The notes under the pieces are model-generated. The model saw only the letters and a list, made by a program, of their open reading frames with translations. It was not told the origin of the DNA and did not search any database. Below, in pieces: positions 1 to 7,105 of a stretch of 10,092 bases of DNA. The stretch covers positions 1-10,092 of the forward strand of contig JAIRUL010000071.1 in the NCBI GenBank assembly GCA_031254445.1, given 5' to 3'. Source of the DNA: Chitinispirillales bacterium. GTDB taxonomy: Bacteria; Fibrobacterota; Chitinivibrionia; Chitinivibrionales; Chitinispirillaceae. The first letter of the stretch is position 1, and every line of letters begins with the position of its first letter. The position numbers were made by a program, and so were the translations under genes.

Positions 1-20
1 TTGATGTTGACTTTGACTTT

Positions 21-42
21 GTGTGGCGGCTCTGCGCCACAC
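21..42. repeat. Perfect 8-bp inverted repeat (stem-loop)
   Basis: GTGTGGCG (21-28) and CGCCACAC (35-42) are perfect reverse complements around the 6-nt loop GCTCTG. Neither strand has a run of T after the stem, so this is not a standard intrinsic terminator. It is the only GC-rich piece in an otherwise AT-rich leader. It could be a REP-like element or the remnant of a terminator of an upstream gene outside the window; the sequence does not decide. Confidence 0.6.
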
Positions 43-47
43 GTTAT

Positions 48-62
48 GAAGCCGTAGGCTTC
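48..62. repeat. Short perfect hairpin, 6-bp stem and 3-nt loop
   Basis: GAAGCC (48-53), loop GTA, GGCTTC (57-62). The right arm is also the first part of the 24-bp direct repeat that starts at 57, so the hairpin and the direct repeat share sequence. The stem is followed by GTCTGAAAAAG, not by a T-run, which argues against a terminator for either strand. Confidence 0.5.
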
Positions 63-119
63 GTCTGAAAAAGATTTAAAAGATTTTTAGGCTTCGGCTT
101 CGTCTGAAAAAGATTTAAA
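57..119. repeat. 24-bp direct repeat, two identical copies 39 bp apart
   Basis: Positions 57-80 and 96-119 are identical; both begin GGCTTCGTCTGAAAAAG and continue ATTTAAA. The copies are offset by 39 bp, and the spacer (81-95) ends in another partial copy of the GGCTTC core. The array may continue left of the window. The same 39-bp offset recurs in an unrelated-looking repeat at 7272-7328. Confidence 0.7.
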
Positions 120-131
120 GACTTTGATTTT

Positions 132-155
132 AAAAGATTAAAAGATTAAAAGATT
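132..155. repeat. Tandem octamer AAAAGATT x3
   Basis: Three perfect head-to-tail AAAAGATT units occupy 132-139, 140-147 and 148-155. The array ends 3 nt before the GGAGG ribosome binding site (159-163) of the lipoprotein gene at 171. Short tandem units here could change copy number by slippage and so alter promoter or leader spacing. That effect is inferred; no clear -35/-10 pair was found in the leader. Confidence 0.7.
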
Positions 156-170
156 AACGGAGGAAATTAC

Positions 171-2192
171 ATGAAAAAATGCACTGTACCAATACTACTA
201 TGCATTTTCGCGCTACTGCTCTCTTGCGCGAAAAGCTCAAAAAGCCCGCCTGCGGCGTCCGGCGGCGCGCCGGCAAATCCGCCTGCGGCGTCTTCCGCCC
301 TCGTGAGCCTAGACGAGGCTCTCGCCGGCGCCGCGGCTGAGTTCGGTTCGAAGATGCAAGGCCAGGGCAAAACCGAAATCGCCATCGCCGGGATTGACGC
401 GCCGTCAAGCGAGGCGGCTGGGTTCCTCATCGACGAGCTGTCCACGCACTTAGCCTCAAATGGCGCGTTCACCGTGCTTGAGCGTGGCGCGGCGCTTGAC
501 AAGGTGGCGCAGGAGCACAAGTTCCAGATGGACGGCATGGTGAGCGACTCCTCCGCCGTAGGCATCGGCCACTACCTCGGCGCCAAGGCGGTGGTAACGG
601 GGGTTTTCAAGCGCTACCCGGAGTTCAGCCAACTTCGGCTGCGGGTGATAGACGTGCGGAGCTCGCAGCTCCTTACCATGTACAACGCGCGCATAAGGCC
701 TGACGACGCGGTGCAGGCGAATGTCATGAAGCCGTTAGACGACAACTCGGCGGGAAAAACGCTTAGTTCCCTTGACAAGGCCAAATACCTGCTGAAAGAG
801 AAAAAATACGGCGAGGCGGTTACGGAGCTGGGCCTCGCGCTCAGCGCGGACAAGAACTCGGCTGAGTGCTACTTTTACCGCGGCGAAGCGTACGCAGGCA
901 ATGAGAAATATCTCAACGCCGTCACGGACTATACCGCCGCGCTGAAGATTAAGCCGGATTACCACGAGGCCCTATACAAACGCGGCTGGGCCAACTACTA
1001 TCTATATGATGAAAACTATGACCGCGGCATCGCCGACTTCACCGCCGCGCTAAAGATTAAGCCGGACTACCGCGAAGCCCTGTACGCGCGCGGCAAGATG
1101 TACGCCTACAAGGGCGATCAAGACCGCGCCGTAGCGGACTTTACCGCCGCGCTAAAGATTAAACCGAACGACCACGAAGCCCTGTTCTACCGCGGCTTTA
1201 CGCATGCGGCAAAGAGCAGGTACGATTTGGCTATCGCCGATTACACCGCCGCGCTCAAAATTCTGCCCGATTACGCCGACGCCCTGCAACACCGCGGCGA
1301 CGCTTACGCTTGCAGGTGCATAGAGAAAAACACCGCTTTGCTGGACAGTGCCCGGAGAAACGGCGGAAAAACCTATGCGCTGCCGAACTTCCGCAAAAAC
1401 TCGGCATGCAAGGGCGATATCGGCTTAGCCGAGGCGGACTGGAAATCGGCGGGGATAGCCGAACCGGAAAGCTACGCCATTTTTCAGAGAAGCCATGGGT
1501 TGGTAGAGTGTTTCACTATCGCTAGCGGCGAGCGCAAGATTACAGTAAGCGCGGATATATCGGGGGATAATTGCGGCGACGGCAAAGGCAACAGGGGGGG
1601 TTCTAACAGCGGCAGTTTCACAGATACCCGCAACAGCCAAAAGTACCGCACTATAAAGATAGGCTCTCAAACGTGGATGGCGGAAAACCTAAACTTTAAG
1701 GCCGACAGCTCTTTGTGTTATGATAACAATGACGCTAACTGCAAAAAATACGGCAGGCTGTACAACTGGGGCGCAGCGAAGGCGTCATGCCCCAAAGGTT
1801 GGCATTTGCCGGATAGGGACGAGTGGAACGCCCTTATAAGCGCTTCCGGCGGGGCAAGAATGCCGCTTGAGACATCAAACCGTGTGTACGCTTACGCCAA
1901 CGCGGGCATAACGCTTAAAGCGGACAGCGATTGGCACTATAAGGGCAAGGGCGTTAATTGCATAGATTCTCTCGGATTTTCGGCTCTTCCCGGCGGCAGC
2001 GGCTACTTCGGCTCCGCATACCCGCCGGACAACAAATTTGACCGCGTAGGCCAATACGGCTACTGGTGGAGCGCCACGGAGAGCGGCGGTTCCGCGTTTT
2101 GGAGGGGGATATTTTACGACAACGACAAAGTGACCGAGGGGCAATCCTCTATGAGCAACGCTTGGCTTTCGGTTCGTTGCGTTAAAGATTAA
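171..2192 (+). CDS. Lipoprotein with CsgG/LpoB-like domain, TPR repeats and C-terminal FISUMP domain
   Basis: A predicted outer-envelope lipoprotein of 673 residues with no known specific function. Residues 1-19 form a lipoprotein signal peptide (K2-K3, hydrophobic core, lipobox LLSC with Cys19 as the lipidation site). Residues about 45-195 resemble the CsgG/LpoB (penicillin-binding-protein activator) fold, with a KTEIAIAGI strand, LIDELSTHLASNGAFTVLER and a GHYLGAKAVVTG segment. Residues about 203-380 hold five TPRs plus a partial sixth, most ending in variants of YTAALKIKPDY. After a Gly/Asn/Ser-rich linker (about 461-482), residues 483-673 are a FISUMP domain with WMAENLNF (W502), GWHLPD (W544), GYWWSATE (W632-W633) and a terminal VRCV. 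The start is fixed by GGAGG at 159-163, 7 nt upstream. A 22-bp gap and a good ribosome binding site lead into the next FISUMP gene, so the two are probably co-transcribed. The TPRs suggest a protein-binding scaffold; that is inference. Confidence 0.85.
   Translation: MKKCTVPILLCIFALLLSCAKSSKSPPAASGGAPANPPAASSALVSLDEALAGAAAEFGSKMQGQGKTEIAIAGIDAPSSEAAGFLIDELSTHLASNGAFTVLERGAALDKVAQEHKFQMDGMVSDSSAVGIGHYLGAKAVVTGVFKRYPEFSQLRLRVIDVRSSQLLTMYNARIRPDDAVQANVMKPLDDNSAGKTLSSLDKAKYLLKEKKYGEAVTELGLALSADKNSAECYFYRGEAYAGNEKYLNAVTDYTAALKIKPDYHEALYKRGWANYYLYDENYDRGIADFTAALKIKPDYREALYARGKMYAYKGDQDRAVADFTAALKIKPNDHEALFYRGFTHAAKSRYDLAIADYTAALKILPDYADALQHRGDAYACRCIEKNTALLDSARRNGGKTYALPNFRKNSACKGDIGLAEADWKSAGIAEPESYAIFQRSHGLVECFTIASGERKITVSADISGDNCGDGKGNRGGSNSGSFTDTRNSQKYRTIKIGSQTWMAENLNFKADSSLCYDNNDANCKKYGRLYNWGAAKASCPKGWHLPDRDEWNALISASGGARMPLETSNRVYAYANAGITLKADSDWHYKGKGVNCIDSLGFSALPGGSGYFGSAYPPDNKFDRVGQYGYWWSATESGGSAFWRGIFYDNDKVTEGQSSMSNAWLSVRCVKD
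933..1270 (+). repeat. Tandem 102-108 bp repeats encoding TPR units
   Basis: The TPR region is repetitive at the DNA level. ACCGCCGCGCT followed by a variant of AAGATTAAGCC starts at 933, 1041, 1143 and 1245, giving offsets of 108, 102 and 102 bp. These match one 36-residue and two 34-residue TPR units. The first three copies are nearly identical and the fourth has diverged (LKILPDY instead of LKIKPDY). This fits recent in-frame duplication and leaves room for copy-number change by recombination. Confidence 0.75.
1594..1600 (+). repeat. G7 homopolymer in the linker before the FISUMP domain
   Basis: Seven consecutive G fall in the codons for Arg-Gly-Gly of the flexible linker in the lipoprotein gene. 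One inserted G brings a TAA into frame at 1604-1606. One deleted G leads to a TAA near 1655. Either slip would produce a lipoprotein with its CsgG/LpoB-like and TPR parts but no FISUMP domain. Whether slippage occurs is not visible here. Confidence 0.7.
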
Positions 2193-2214
2193 CATTGTCA
2201 AAAAGGAGATAGCT

Positions 2215-3411
2215 ATGGGCATCGAAAAAACATTGTTTCTAATTGTAGCCGCCGCCGCGTTTACGCTTGCGGCCGGGGACGGCGCCGGCTTCACAGACTC
2301 CCGGGACGGCCGGAAGTACCGTACCGTGGCGATAGGGTATAAAACGTGGATGGCGGAGAATCTAAACTTTAAGGCCGACAGCTCTTGGTGCCCTGCGAAC
2401 AATGAATCTAACTGCGAACAGTACGGCAGGCTGTACCGCTTCGACGCGGCGCGTAAGGTCTGCCCGAAAGGGTGGCATTTGCCGGATACCGCAGAGTGGA
2501 GGGCCCTAGTTAAAGCCGCCGGGGGCAGCGCGGAGGGGGGCAAGCTTAAATCCAAAACGGGTTGGAACGTTTGGCTCGATAAGAAAGAAGCCAGGCAAAG
2601 CGGCAACGGCAACGACCTTTTCGGATTTTCGGCTCTTCCGGGCGGCTGCCGCCTCCCCAACCAAAACTCCTCCTACGATTTCGGCCGGTACGGCTATTGG
2701 TGGAGCAAAACCGCCGGAGACGATAAAGATTACGCGTACAGCCGGCACATCGGCAACGAAAACGCCTACGCCTTCGAGGGCTACGATAACAAGCGTTATG
2801 GGTTTTCGGTTCGATGCGTTAATGACGCCGCTTCCAAAACGGCGGCTCCGCCGCCGTCCGCCCCTACGCCGCAATGGGCCGCCGGCGCCTCTTCTTTCAC
2901 CGATAGCAGGAACGGGCAAAAATACCGAGCCGTAAAGATAGGGAATCAAACGTGGATGGCGGAAAATCTCAACTACAAAACCGACAGCTCTTGGTGCAAT
3001 GGGAACAATGAATCCAACTGCAAACAATACGGCAGGCTGTATGCTTGGGACGCGGCGAAAACCGCTTGCCCGGGCGGGTGGCATTTGCCGGACACCGCGG
3101 AGTGGGAAGCCATGATTCAAACGGCCGGGGGCAAAACCGTTGCGGGCAAGAAGCTTAAGTCGGAACGCGGCTGGCAGGTTGTATCTAGCCAGGGCGACGG
3201 TACGGACGATTACGGGTTTTCGGCATTGCCAGGCGGCTTTCGCAACGAGCCCGGCGACTTCAGCGGAATCGGTTACTACGGCAGCTGGTGGAGCGCGACG
3301 GAGAGCAGGAAAGCCGCGCACCATTGGCACATGAACTACCTAGGCGGCTCTGTGAGCGAGAAAGAACAGTCCAAAGGCAATGGGTACGCAGTGCGCTGTG
3401 TAAAGAACTAA
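2215..3411 (+). CDS. Secreted protein with two FISUMP domains
   Basis: A predicted exported protein of 398 residues and unknown function. The N-terminus has a Lys and a hydrophobic Ala-rich core (about residues 6-20), typical of a Sec signal peptide, with likely cleavage near Ala20; there is no lipobox Cys. Two FISUMP domains follow, residues 26-204 and 228-398, joined by a Pro/Ala linker (205-227, including APPPSAPTPQ). Each carries TWMAENLN (W45 and W247), a YGRLY motif, GWHLPDTAEW, GFSALPGG, a YWWS/SWWS motif and a terminal VRCV. The conserved Cys pairs may form disulfides after export (inference). AAAGGAG at 2202-2208 lies 6 nt before the ATG and supports this start. The two domains and the one in the upstream lipoprotein are close enough in DNA to be duplicates. 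FISUMP domains are a large paralogous family of Fibrobacter; their ligand or activity is not established. Confidence 0.88.
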   Translation: MGIEKTLFLIVAAAAFTLAAGDGAGFTDSRDGRKYRTVAIGYKTWMAENLNFKADSSWCPANNESNCEQYGRLYRFDAARKVCPKGWHLPDTAEWRALVKAAGGSAEGGKLKSKTGWNVWLDKKEARQSGNGNDLFGFSALPGGCRLPNQNSSYDFGRYGYWWSKTAGDDKDYAYSRHIGNENAYAFEGYDNKRYGFSVRCVNDAASKTAAPPPSAPTPQWAAGASSFTDSRNGQKYRAVKIGNQTWMAENLNYKTDSSWCNGNNESNCKQYGRLYAWDAAKTACPGGWHLPDTAEWEAMIQTAGGKTVAGKKLKSERGWQVVSSQGDGTDDYGFSALPGGFRNEPGDFSGIGYYGSWWSATESRKAAHHWHMNYLGGSVSEKEQSKGNGYAVRCVKN

Positions 3412-3443
3412 CCGCGCCCTATGCTGGCGCAAAAACCGGTAAA

Positions 3444-4826
3444 TCAAAAATGCTTCAGCGTCGGCTGCCCCAACGGGAACACGTTGAAGCCAATTTCAAA
3501 TAATTCTTTATGATTCAGTATGTTCCTCCCGTCAAACACAAACGCCGGGCGCTCCATTGACGAAAAGATCTTTTTGTAGTCTAGCGTTTTGTACGCATTC
3601 CACTCTGTCATTACCGCTATCGCGTGGGCACCCTTGGCTGCAACGTAAGGGTCTTCTACGAATTCTATCCTATCGCTGTCAACATACGGCGCCAAATCTA
3701 TTTTCGCATTGTCAAGCGCCTTGGGGTCGGATATTACCACCCTCGCCTGCTCCTCCAGCAGCTGCTTCGCAATCTCTATCGCCGGGGACTCCCTTGTGTC
3801 GCCCGTGTCGGCTTTGAACGCGAACCCCAAAAGGGCGATCCTCTTTCCGGCTACCGTGTTGAACATCGCCTTCAGCATGGTTTGGACGAAGCGGCGTTTC
3901 TGGTACTCGTTCATCCGCACCACGCTCTCCCAATAGTCCGCGACTTCCGTTAGCCCGTAACTTTGGCAAATGTAAACCAAGTTGAGGATGTCCTTCTTGA
4001 AGCACGAGCCGCCGAAGCCCACGCTTGACATGAGGAAACGCTTGCCGATGCGGCTGTCCATGCCTATCGTCCGCGAGACCTCGGTCACGTCGGCCTCCGT
4101 CTTTTCGCAGAGCGCGGAGATGCTGTTGATTGACGATATGCGCTGAGCCAAAAAGGCGTTGGCGACTAGCTTGGAGAGCTCGGCGCTCCACACGTTGCTC
4201 GTTACGATTTTCTCCTTGGGCACCCAATTGGCGTATATCTCCACGACCTGAGAGCGCGCCTTTACCCCCTCCGGCGTGAGCTGCGAGCCGATGAGCACGC
4301 GGTCTGGGTCGTTCAAATCCTCTATCGCCGTGCCCTCCGCCAAAAATTCTGGGTTCGATAAAACTTCAAAATGGATGCCTTTCTCGTTCGCGTTGAGGAT
4401 CCTGCCCATCGCCTCGGCGGTCCTCACGGGCAGGGTGCTTTTTTCTATGATGATTTTATCCACCCGCGACACCTTAACGATGTTGCGCGCCGTGAGCTCC
4501 CAGTACTGCAAGTCTGCGGCCTTGCCCGCGCCCTCGCCGAAGCTCTTGGTCGGCGTGTTGACGGAGACGAAGATTATATCGGCCTCGTCTATCGCGGCGT
4601 CTATGTCCGTAGAGAAAAAAAGATTTCTGCCGCGCGCCTGCTTGACAACCTCGAATAGGCCGGGCTCGTATATGGGCAGCGCGTCGCTGTTCCACGCGTT
4701 TATGCGCGCCTTGTTTATGTCCACCACCGTGACCTTGTACTGCGGGCACTTCGCCGCAATCACCGCCATCGTCGGGCCGCCGACGTAGCCGGCGCCAATG
4801 CAAAGGATTTTTTTTGCGAATTCCAT
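3444..4826 (-). CDS. ugd: UDP-glucose 6-dehydrogenase, eukaryote-like
   Basis: Cytoplasmic enzyme of 460 residues that oxidises UDP-glucose to UDP-glucuronate using 2 NAD+, supplying precursor for uronate-containing surface polysaccharide. The N-terminal Rossmann fold has GAGYVGGP (G11-P18) and D36, the expected ribose-binding acidic residue at the end of the second strand. Also visible are the [11 protein letters not shown] segment, the [12 protein letters not shown] helix with K219, and the catalytic nucleophile C275 in [12 protein letters not shown]219 and C275 sit one position from human UGDH K220 and C276, with the same spacing between them. [15 protein letters not shown] begins the C-terminal UDP-binding part. 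Likeness to animal UGDH extends through [14 protein letters not shown] and [20 protein letters not shown] at 4837-4840 is 10 nt before the ATG. The gene converges on the FISUMP gene, with stops about 32 bp apart. An A8 run covers codons 4-7. Confidence 0.95.
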   Translation of the reverse strand: MEFAKKILCIGAGYVGGPTMAVIAAKCPQYKVTVVDINKARINAWNSDALPIYEPGLFEVVKQARGRNLFFSTDIDAAIDEADIIFVSVNTPTKSFGEGAGKAADLQYWELTARNIVKVSRVDKIIIEKSTLPVRTAEAMGRILNANEKGIHFEVLSNPEFLAEGTAIEDLNDPDRVLIGSQLTPEGVKARSQVVEIYANWVPKEKIVTSNVWSAELSKLVANAFLAQRISSINSISALCEKTEADVTEVSRTIGMDSRIGKRFLMSSVGFGGSCFKKDILNLVYICQSYGLTEVADYWESVVRMNEYQKRRFVQTMLKAMFNTVAGKRIALLGFAFKADTGDTRESPAIEIAKQLLEEQARVVISDPKALDNAKIDLAPYVDSDRIEFVEDPYVAAKGAHAIAVMTEWNAYKTLDYKKIFSSMERPAFVFDGRNILNHKELFEIGFNVFPLGQPTLKHF

Positions 4827-4890
4827 ACGGTTATTTTCCTATATTTTTTTTGAAAACCCGCCACGCAAGCCGTCTCTATCTACGATTATG

Positions 4891-4953
4891 AACGGTATGC
4901 GCTTTCATTCTAGCTCCATCTCATGAAAAGCCAGTCAACACCATCATACCGTT
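4891..4953. repeat. Nested inverted repeat between the GH57 gene and ugd
   Basis: The outer arms AACGGTATG (4891-4899) and CATACCGTT (4945-4953) are perfect 9-bp reverse complements. Inside them, GCTTTCAT (4901-4908) pairs with ATGAAAAGC (4923-4931) with one bulged A. The right outer arm overlaps the TAA stop codon of the GH57 gene (4952-4954). No T-run follows on the minus strand, so it is not a standard rho-independent terminator. It could be an attenuating or mRNA-end-stabilising hairpin between two co-oriented genes, or a small mobile repeat; both are inference. Confidence 0.55.
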
Positions 4954-7105
4954 AATTAAGAAAAACCCTCTCCAGCGACGACACCGCCCGATTTCCCTTT
5001 GCGTCAATCGCCTCTATGTAGTAACGCACATCGCCCGCCCCCTGCGGCAGTTTCGCCGTGCAGTACTCGCCTGTCACCGCCGGGCCTGTCCGCGAGGGGT
5101 ACGCCCCGCCTTTCATTGGAATCCTCTCCTCTTTTCCGCTTATCCTCACAACGAGCGTCACAGACGACAATCCGGAGGCGTCGTAAACAAACGTGTGAAC
5201 GGTCCCCTCCTTCTCCGCATCTTTCAAGCACCCTTGGCCCCACGCCTTGCCCCCCGGATTCTCCGGCGTCACCCACGGCGGGAAGATCACGGGCGCGGTC
5301 TTGTCGCTGCCTGCCGACACTACCCTATTGAGCGCGGGGCGGATGAGCGCGACGGCAGCGTTGGCCGCGTCCGTCACCTGCCTATCCCAAAGCTCTTGGC
5401 CCGTCCAATACCAGTAGCAGCTCGTCTCCGCCGTTAGGAGCAAGCGCACCGCGCGGTCAACCTCGCCGCCGCCGCCGCCCGCATCCTGCACCGTGTAGAT
5501 GCAGTTCTGGAGCGCCGTGAGCACCGCCCACGAGTTTAGGTCGGGCGAGTACGGCTGGTCGTACATGCTGAACCACTTGCGGAACTGCGGGTCGCCGTTG
5601 TCCGCGCCGGCCCAAGAGCCCGGCTCGACGTGCACCGCTTTCGTTGCATCCGGCGGGAAATCCCTCAAATAATCGTCGACCGTGCAAAGCTCAAACCGCC
5701 CGTCGTTTTTAAGCCACTCTACGAGCCTGCCCGTATTGTGGCGGTAGTACGAGTCCGCGCCGCCGCCGTGGTTGTCGCCGTCGGAATGCAGGAGGAAGAA
5801 CGGCGGGTGCGCCGGATCGAACGACCCCGTCTGCGCGATGTGTTCGTAAAGCTGCCCCAAAACGTGTTCGTATTGAAGCGCCCCGTAGCCGCCGCGGGCG
5901 TCCTCGTTCCCTATGTAGCGCTCGGCGGGGATGCCGACAATCTTGTGCACCGCCCCGTCCGCATCCTCGTACTTTATGTACTCGGGACGCAGCATAGAGG
6001 GGTTTACGGGGCTAGGCGCCCAGATGTTCGAGAGGCGCATCCACCCGCCTGCGGCCTCGTTTTCCTGCTCGGCCTGATTGGGGGGCAGCATCCCCTCCTC
6101 CTTGCCCAAGTAGGGGTAATCCTTGCACGCCCTGTACCGGTGAACCGAATCGTAGATAACCGCCTTCACCCCCGCCTTATTCAGCCAAGGGATCATCCTC
6201 ACATGAAAAGCGGTCTCAGGCGGAAAGAGCGTCCGCGACGTCTCCACGCCGAAGACGTCCCTAATAATTTTGCGGTGCATCTCTATCTGCATAACGATGT
6301 CGCGCCCGGGTATCAGCGCCATCAGCGGGTGAAAAAAGCCGAAGTCCGAAAACGCCATCCTCTTCGCCCCGGAGCAAGTCTCGTACCGCGCAGCCTCGCG
6401 CAGCGCGCCGCTCCACGAGCCGAAGACGCCGCCGCAAAGCCCCTCCGCCGCGCACCGGTTGAGCTGCTCGACGAGCGACCCGCTCCAGCTTGTGGAGAGC
6501 CCCCCGCGCGGCAACCCCCCCCCCGCGTACTGGTCGACCGCGTCCTTCAGAAACTGCGTGTAGTTCCCCCCGCGCGACCCGAAAATCCCGTCTTTCTCGC
6601 CGTCCCAATAACCCGTGTCCGCCGCGCGGTAGTAGGGCTGGTGCATATGTTTGTGTATGCCGAAGAATATCTTGATGTTTTTATCGGACTTAGCGGCAAC
6701 GCGCGATTTCTTAGCCGCGGACGCAAAAGAGACCTTGACCTCCCCGAACCCCTTGACCCAATCCCCGCCCCCCGCGCTGCGCCAGTCGGCTTTCTTGCAC
6801 CCTTCGACCTGCACCCTGTAGCTCCCCGCCGGCAGCTTGCCCGCCGGAATCGAGGCTACGTAACTCCCGGGCCCATCGGAAACGACCCCGGAGCCGCTAA
6901 AGATGTGCTCCCGTTCGAACTCGCGTATTATCACCTGCGGAAAGGGGATTGAGCCGTCCGCGCAGAACTTCACGTCGAACGCCGGGCTGCGGCTCGTCTT
7001 CTCGTCAACGAAAACCTCTTTGGGGAGGGCAACGGAGGTGATTTTGGAAAATACGCCGCTTAGGGCGTTTAAGTCTTTTGGGCCTGCCGAGCTGCCTGAT
7101 TTCAT
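4952..7105 (-). CDS. Glycoside hydrolase family 57 protein with flanking beta-sandwich-like domains
   Basis: A 717-residue predicted alpha-glucan-active enzyme. The GH57 core spans about residues 142-595: HMHQP (H155-P157), FFHPLMALI (the counterpart of the usual YHPI.PL segment), LFPPET with E297 as candidate nucleophile, and HSDGDN with D442 as candidate acid/base, then SCYWYW near the end. This order resembles amylopullulanase-type GH57 proteins, where the nucleophile follows W-P and the acid lies in a DGEN-like motif. Residues about 1-130 look like an Ig-like or carbohydrate-binding beta domain. Residues 601-717 (DKTAPVIFPP onwards) look like a second such domain, ending in a YYIEAIDAKGN segment. 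There is no signal peptide, so glycogen or maltodextrin inside the cell is the likely substrate; the exact specificity cannot be read. GGGAG at 7111-7115 lies 5 nt before the ATG and supports the start. A G10 tract encodes G195-G197. Confidence 0.85.
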   Translation of the reverse strand: MKSGSSAGPKDLNALSGVFSKITSVALPKEVFVDEKTSRSPAFDVKFCADGSIPFPQVIIREFEREHIFSGSGVVSDGPGSYVASIPAGKLPAGSYRVQVEGCKKADWRSAGGGDWVKGFGEVKVSFASAAKKSRVAAKSDKNIKIFFGIHKHMHQPYYRAADTGYWDGEKDGIFGSRGGNYTQFLKDAVDQYAGGGLPRGGLSTSWSGSLVEQLNRCAAEGLCGGVFGSWSGALREAARYETCSGAKRMAFSDFGFFHPLMALIPGRDIVMQIEMHRKIIRDVFGVETSRTLFPPETAFHVRMIPWLNKAGVKAVIYDSVHRYRACKDYPYLGKEEGMLPPNQAEQENEAAGGWMRLSNIWAPSPVNPSMLRPEYIKYEDADGAVHKIVGIPAERYIGNEDARGGYGALQYEHVLGQLYEHIAQTGSFDPAHPPFFLLHSDGDNHGGGADSYYRHNTGRLVEWLKNDGRFELCTVDDYLRDFPPDATKAVHVEPGSWAGADNGDPQFRKWFSMYDQPYSPDLNSWAVLTALQNCIYTVQDAGGGGGEVDRAVRLLLTAETSCYWYWTGQELWDRQVTDAANAAVALIRPALNRVVSAGSDKTAPVIFPPWVTPENPGGKAWGQGCLKDAEKEGTVHTFVYDASGLSSVTLVVRISGKEERIPMKGGAYPSRTGPAVTGEYCTAKLPQGAGDVRYYIEAIDAKGNRAVSSLERVFLN
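6515..6524 (-). repeat. G10 homopolymer inside the GH57 coding sequence
   Basis: Ten consecutive C on the plus strand, read as G10 in the gene, encode the end of Ala194 and Gly195-Gly197. A second run of six lies at 6500-6505. Inserting one G would shift reading into a frame that stays open only to 6261, before the catalytic E297 codon (6217) and D442. Tracts of this length inside genes are a known substrate for slipped-strand phase variation. They are also a common site of sequencing error. The frame is intact in this copy. Confidence 0.75.

Noticed and set aside
1..170. CRISPR array from the direct repeats at the window start
   Set aside because: There are only two copies, separated by a 15-nt spacer that is itself related to the repeat; spacers are not unique and no cas gene is present.
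1875..3330. Minus-strand open frames of 261 and 274 codons opposite the FISUMP genes
   Set aside because: They mirror the duplicated FISUMP coding sequence, overlap each other, have low-complexity translations and lack plausible ribosome binding sites.
3414..3430. Hairpin GCGCC/GGCGC between the convergent FISUMP gene and ugd as a bidirectional terminator
   Set aside because: The stem is only 5 bp, and it is followed by A5 on the plus strand and by GGTTAG on the minus strand, so there is no T-run on either side.
4827..4898. Small minus-strand peptide frame (KRIPFIIVDRDGLRGG...) in the spacer before ugd
   Set aside because: It has no start codon, is preceded by an in-frame stop and ends within about 22 codons; it is too short to call a gene fragment.
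5630..6952. Long plus-strand open frame of 440 codons opposite the GH57 gene
   Set aside because: It is a shadow of the GC-rich minus-strand gene. The translation is Arg/Pro/Val-rich with no recognisable motif, while the opposite strand carries clear GH57 motifs.
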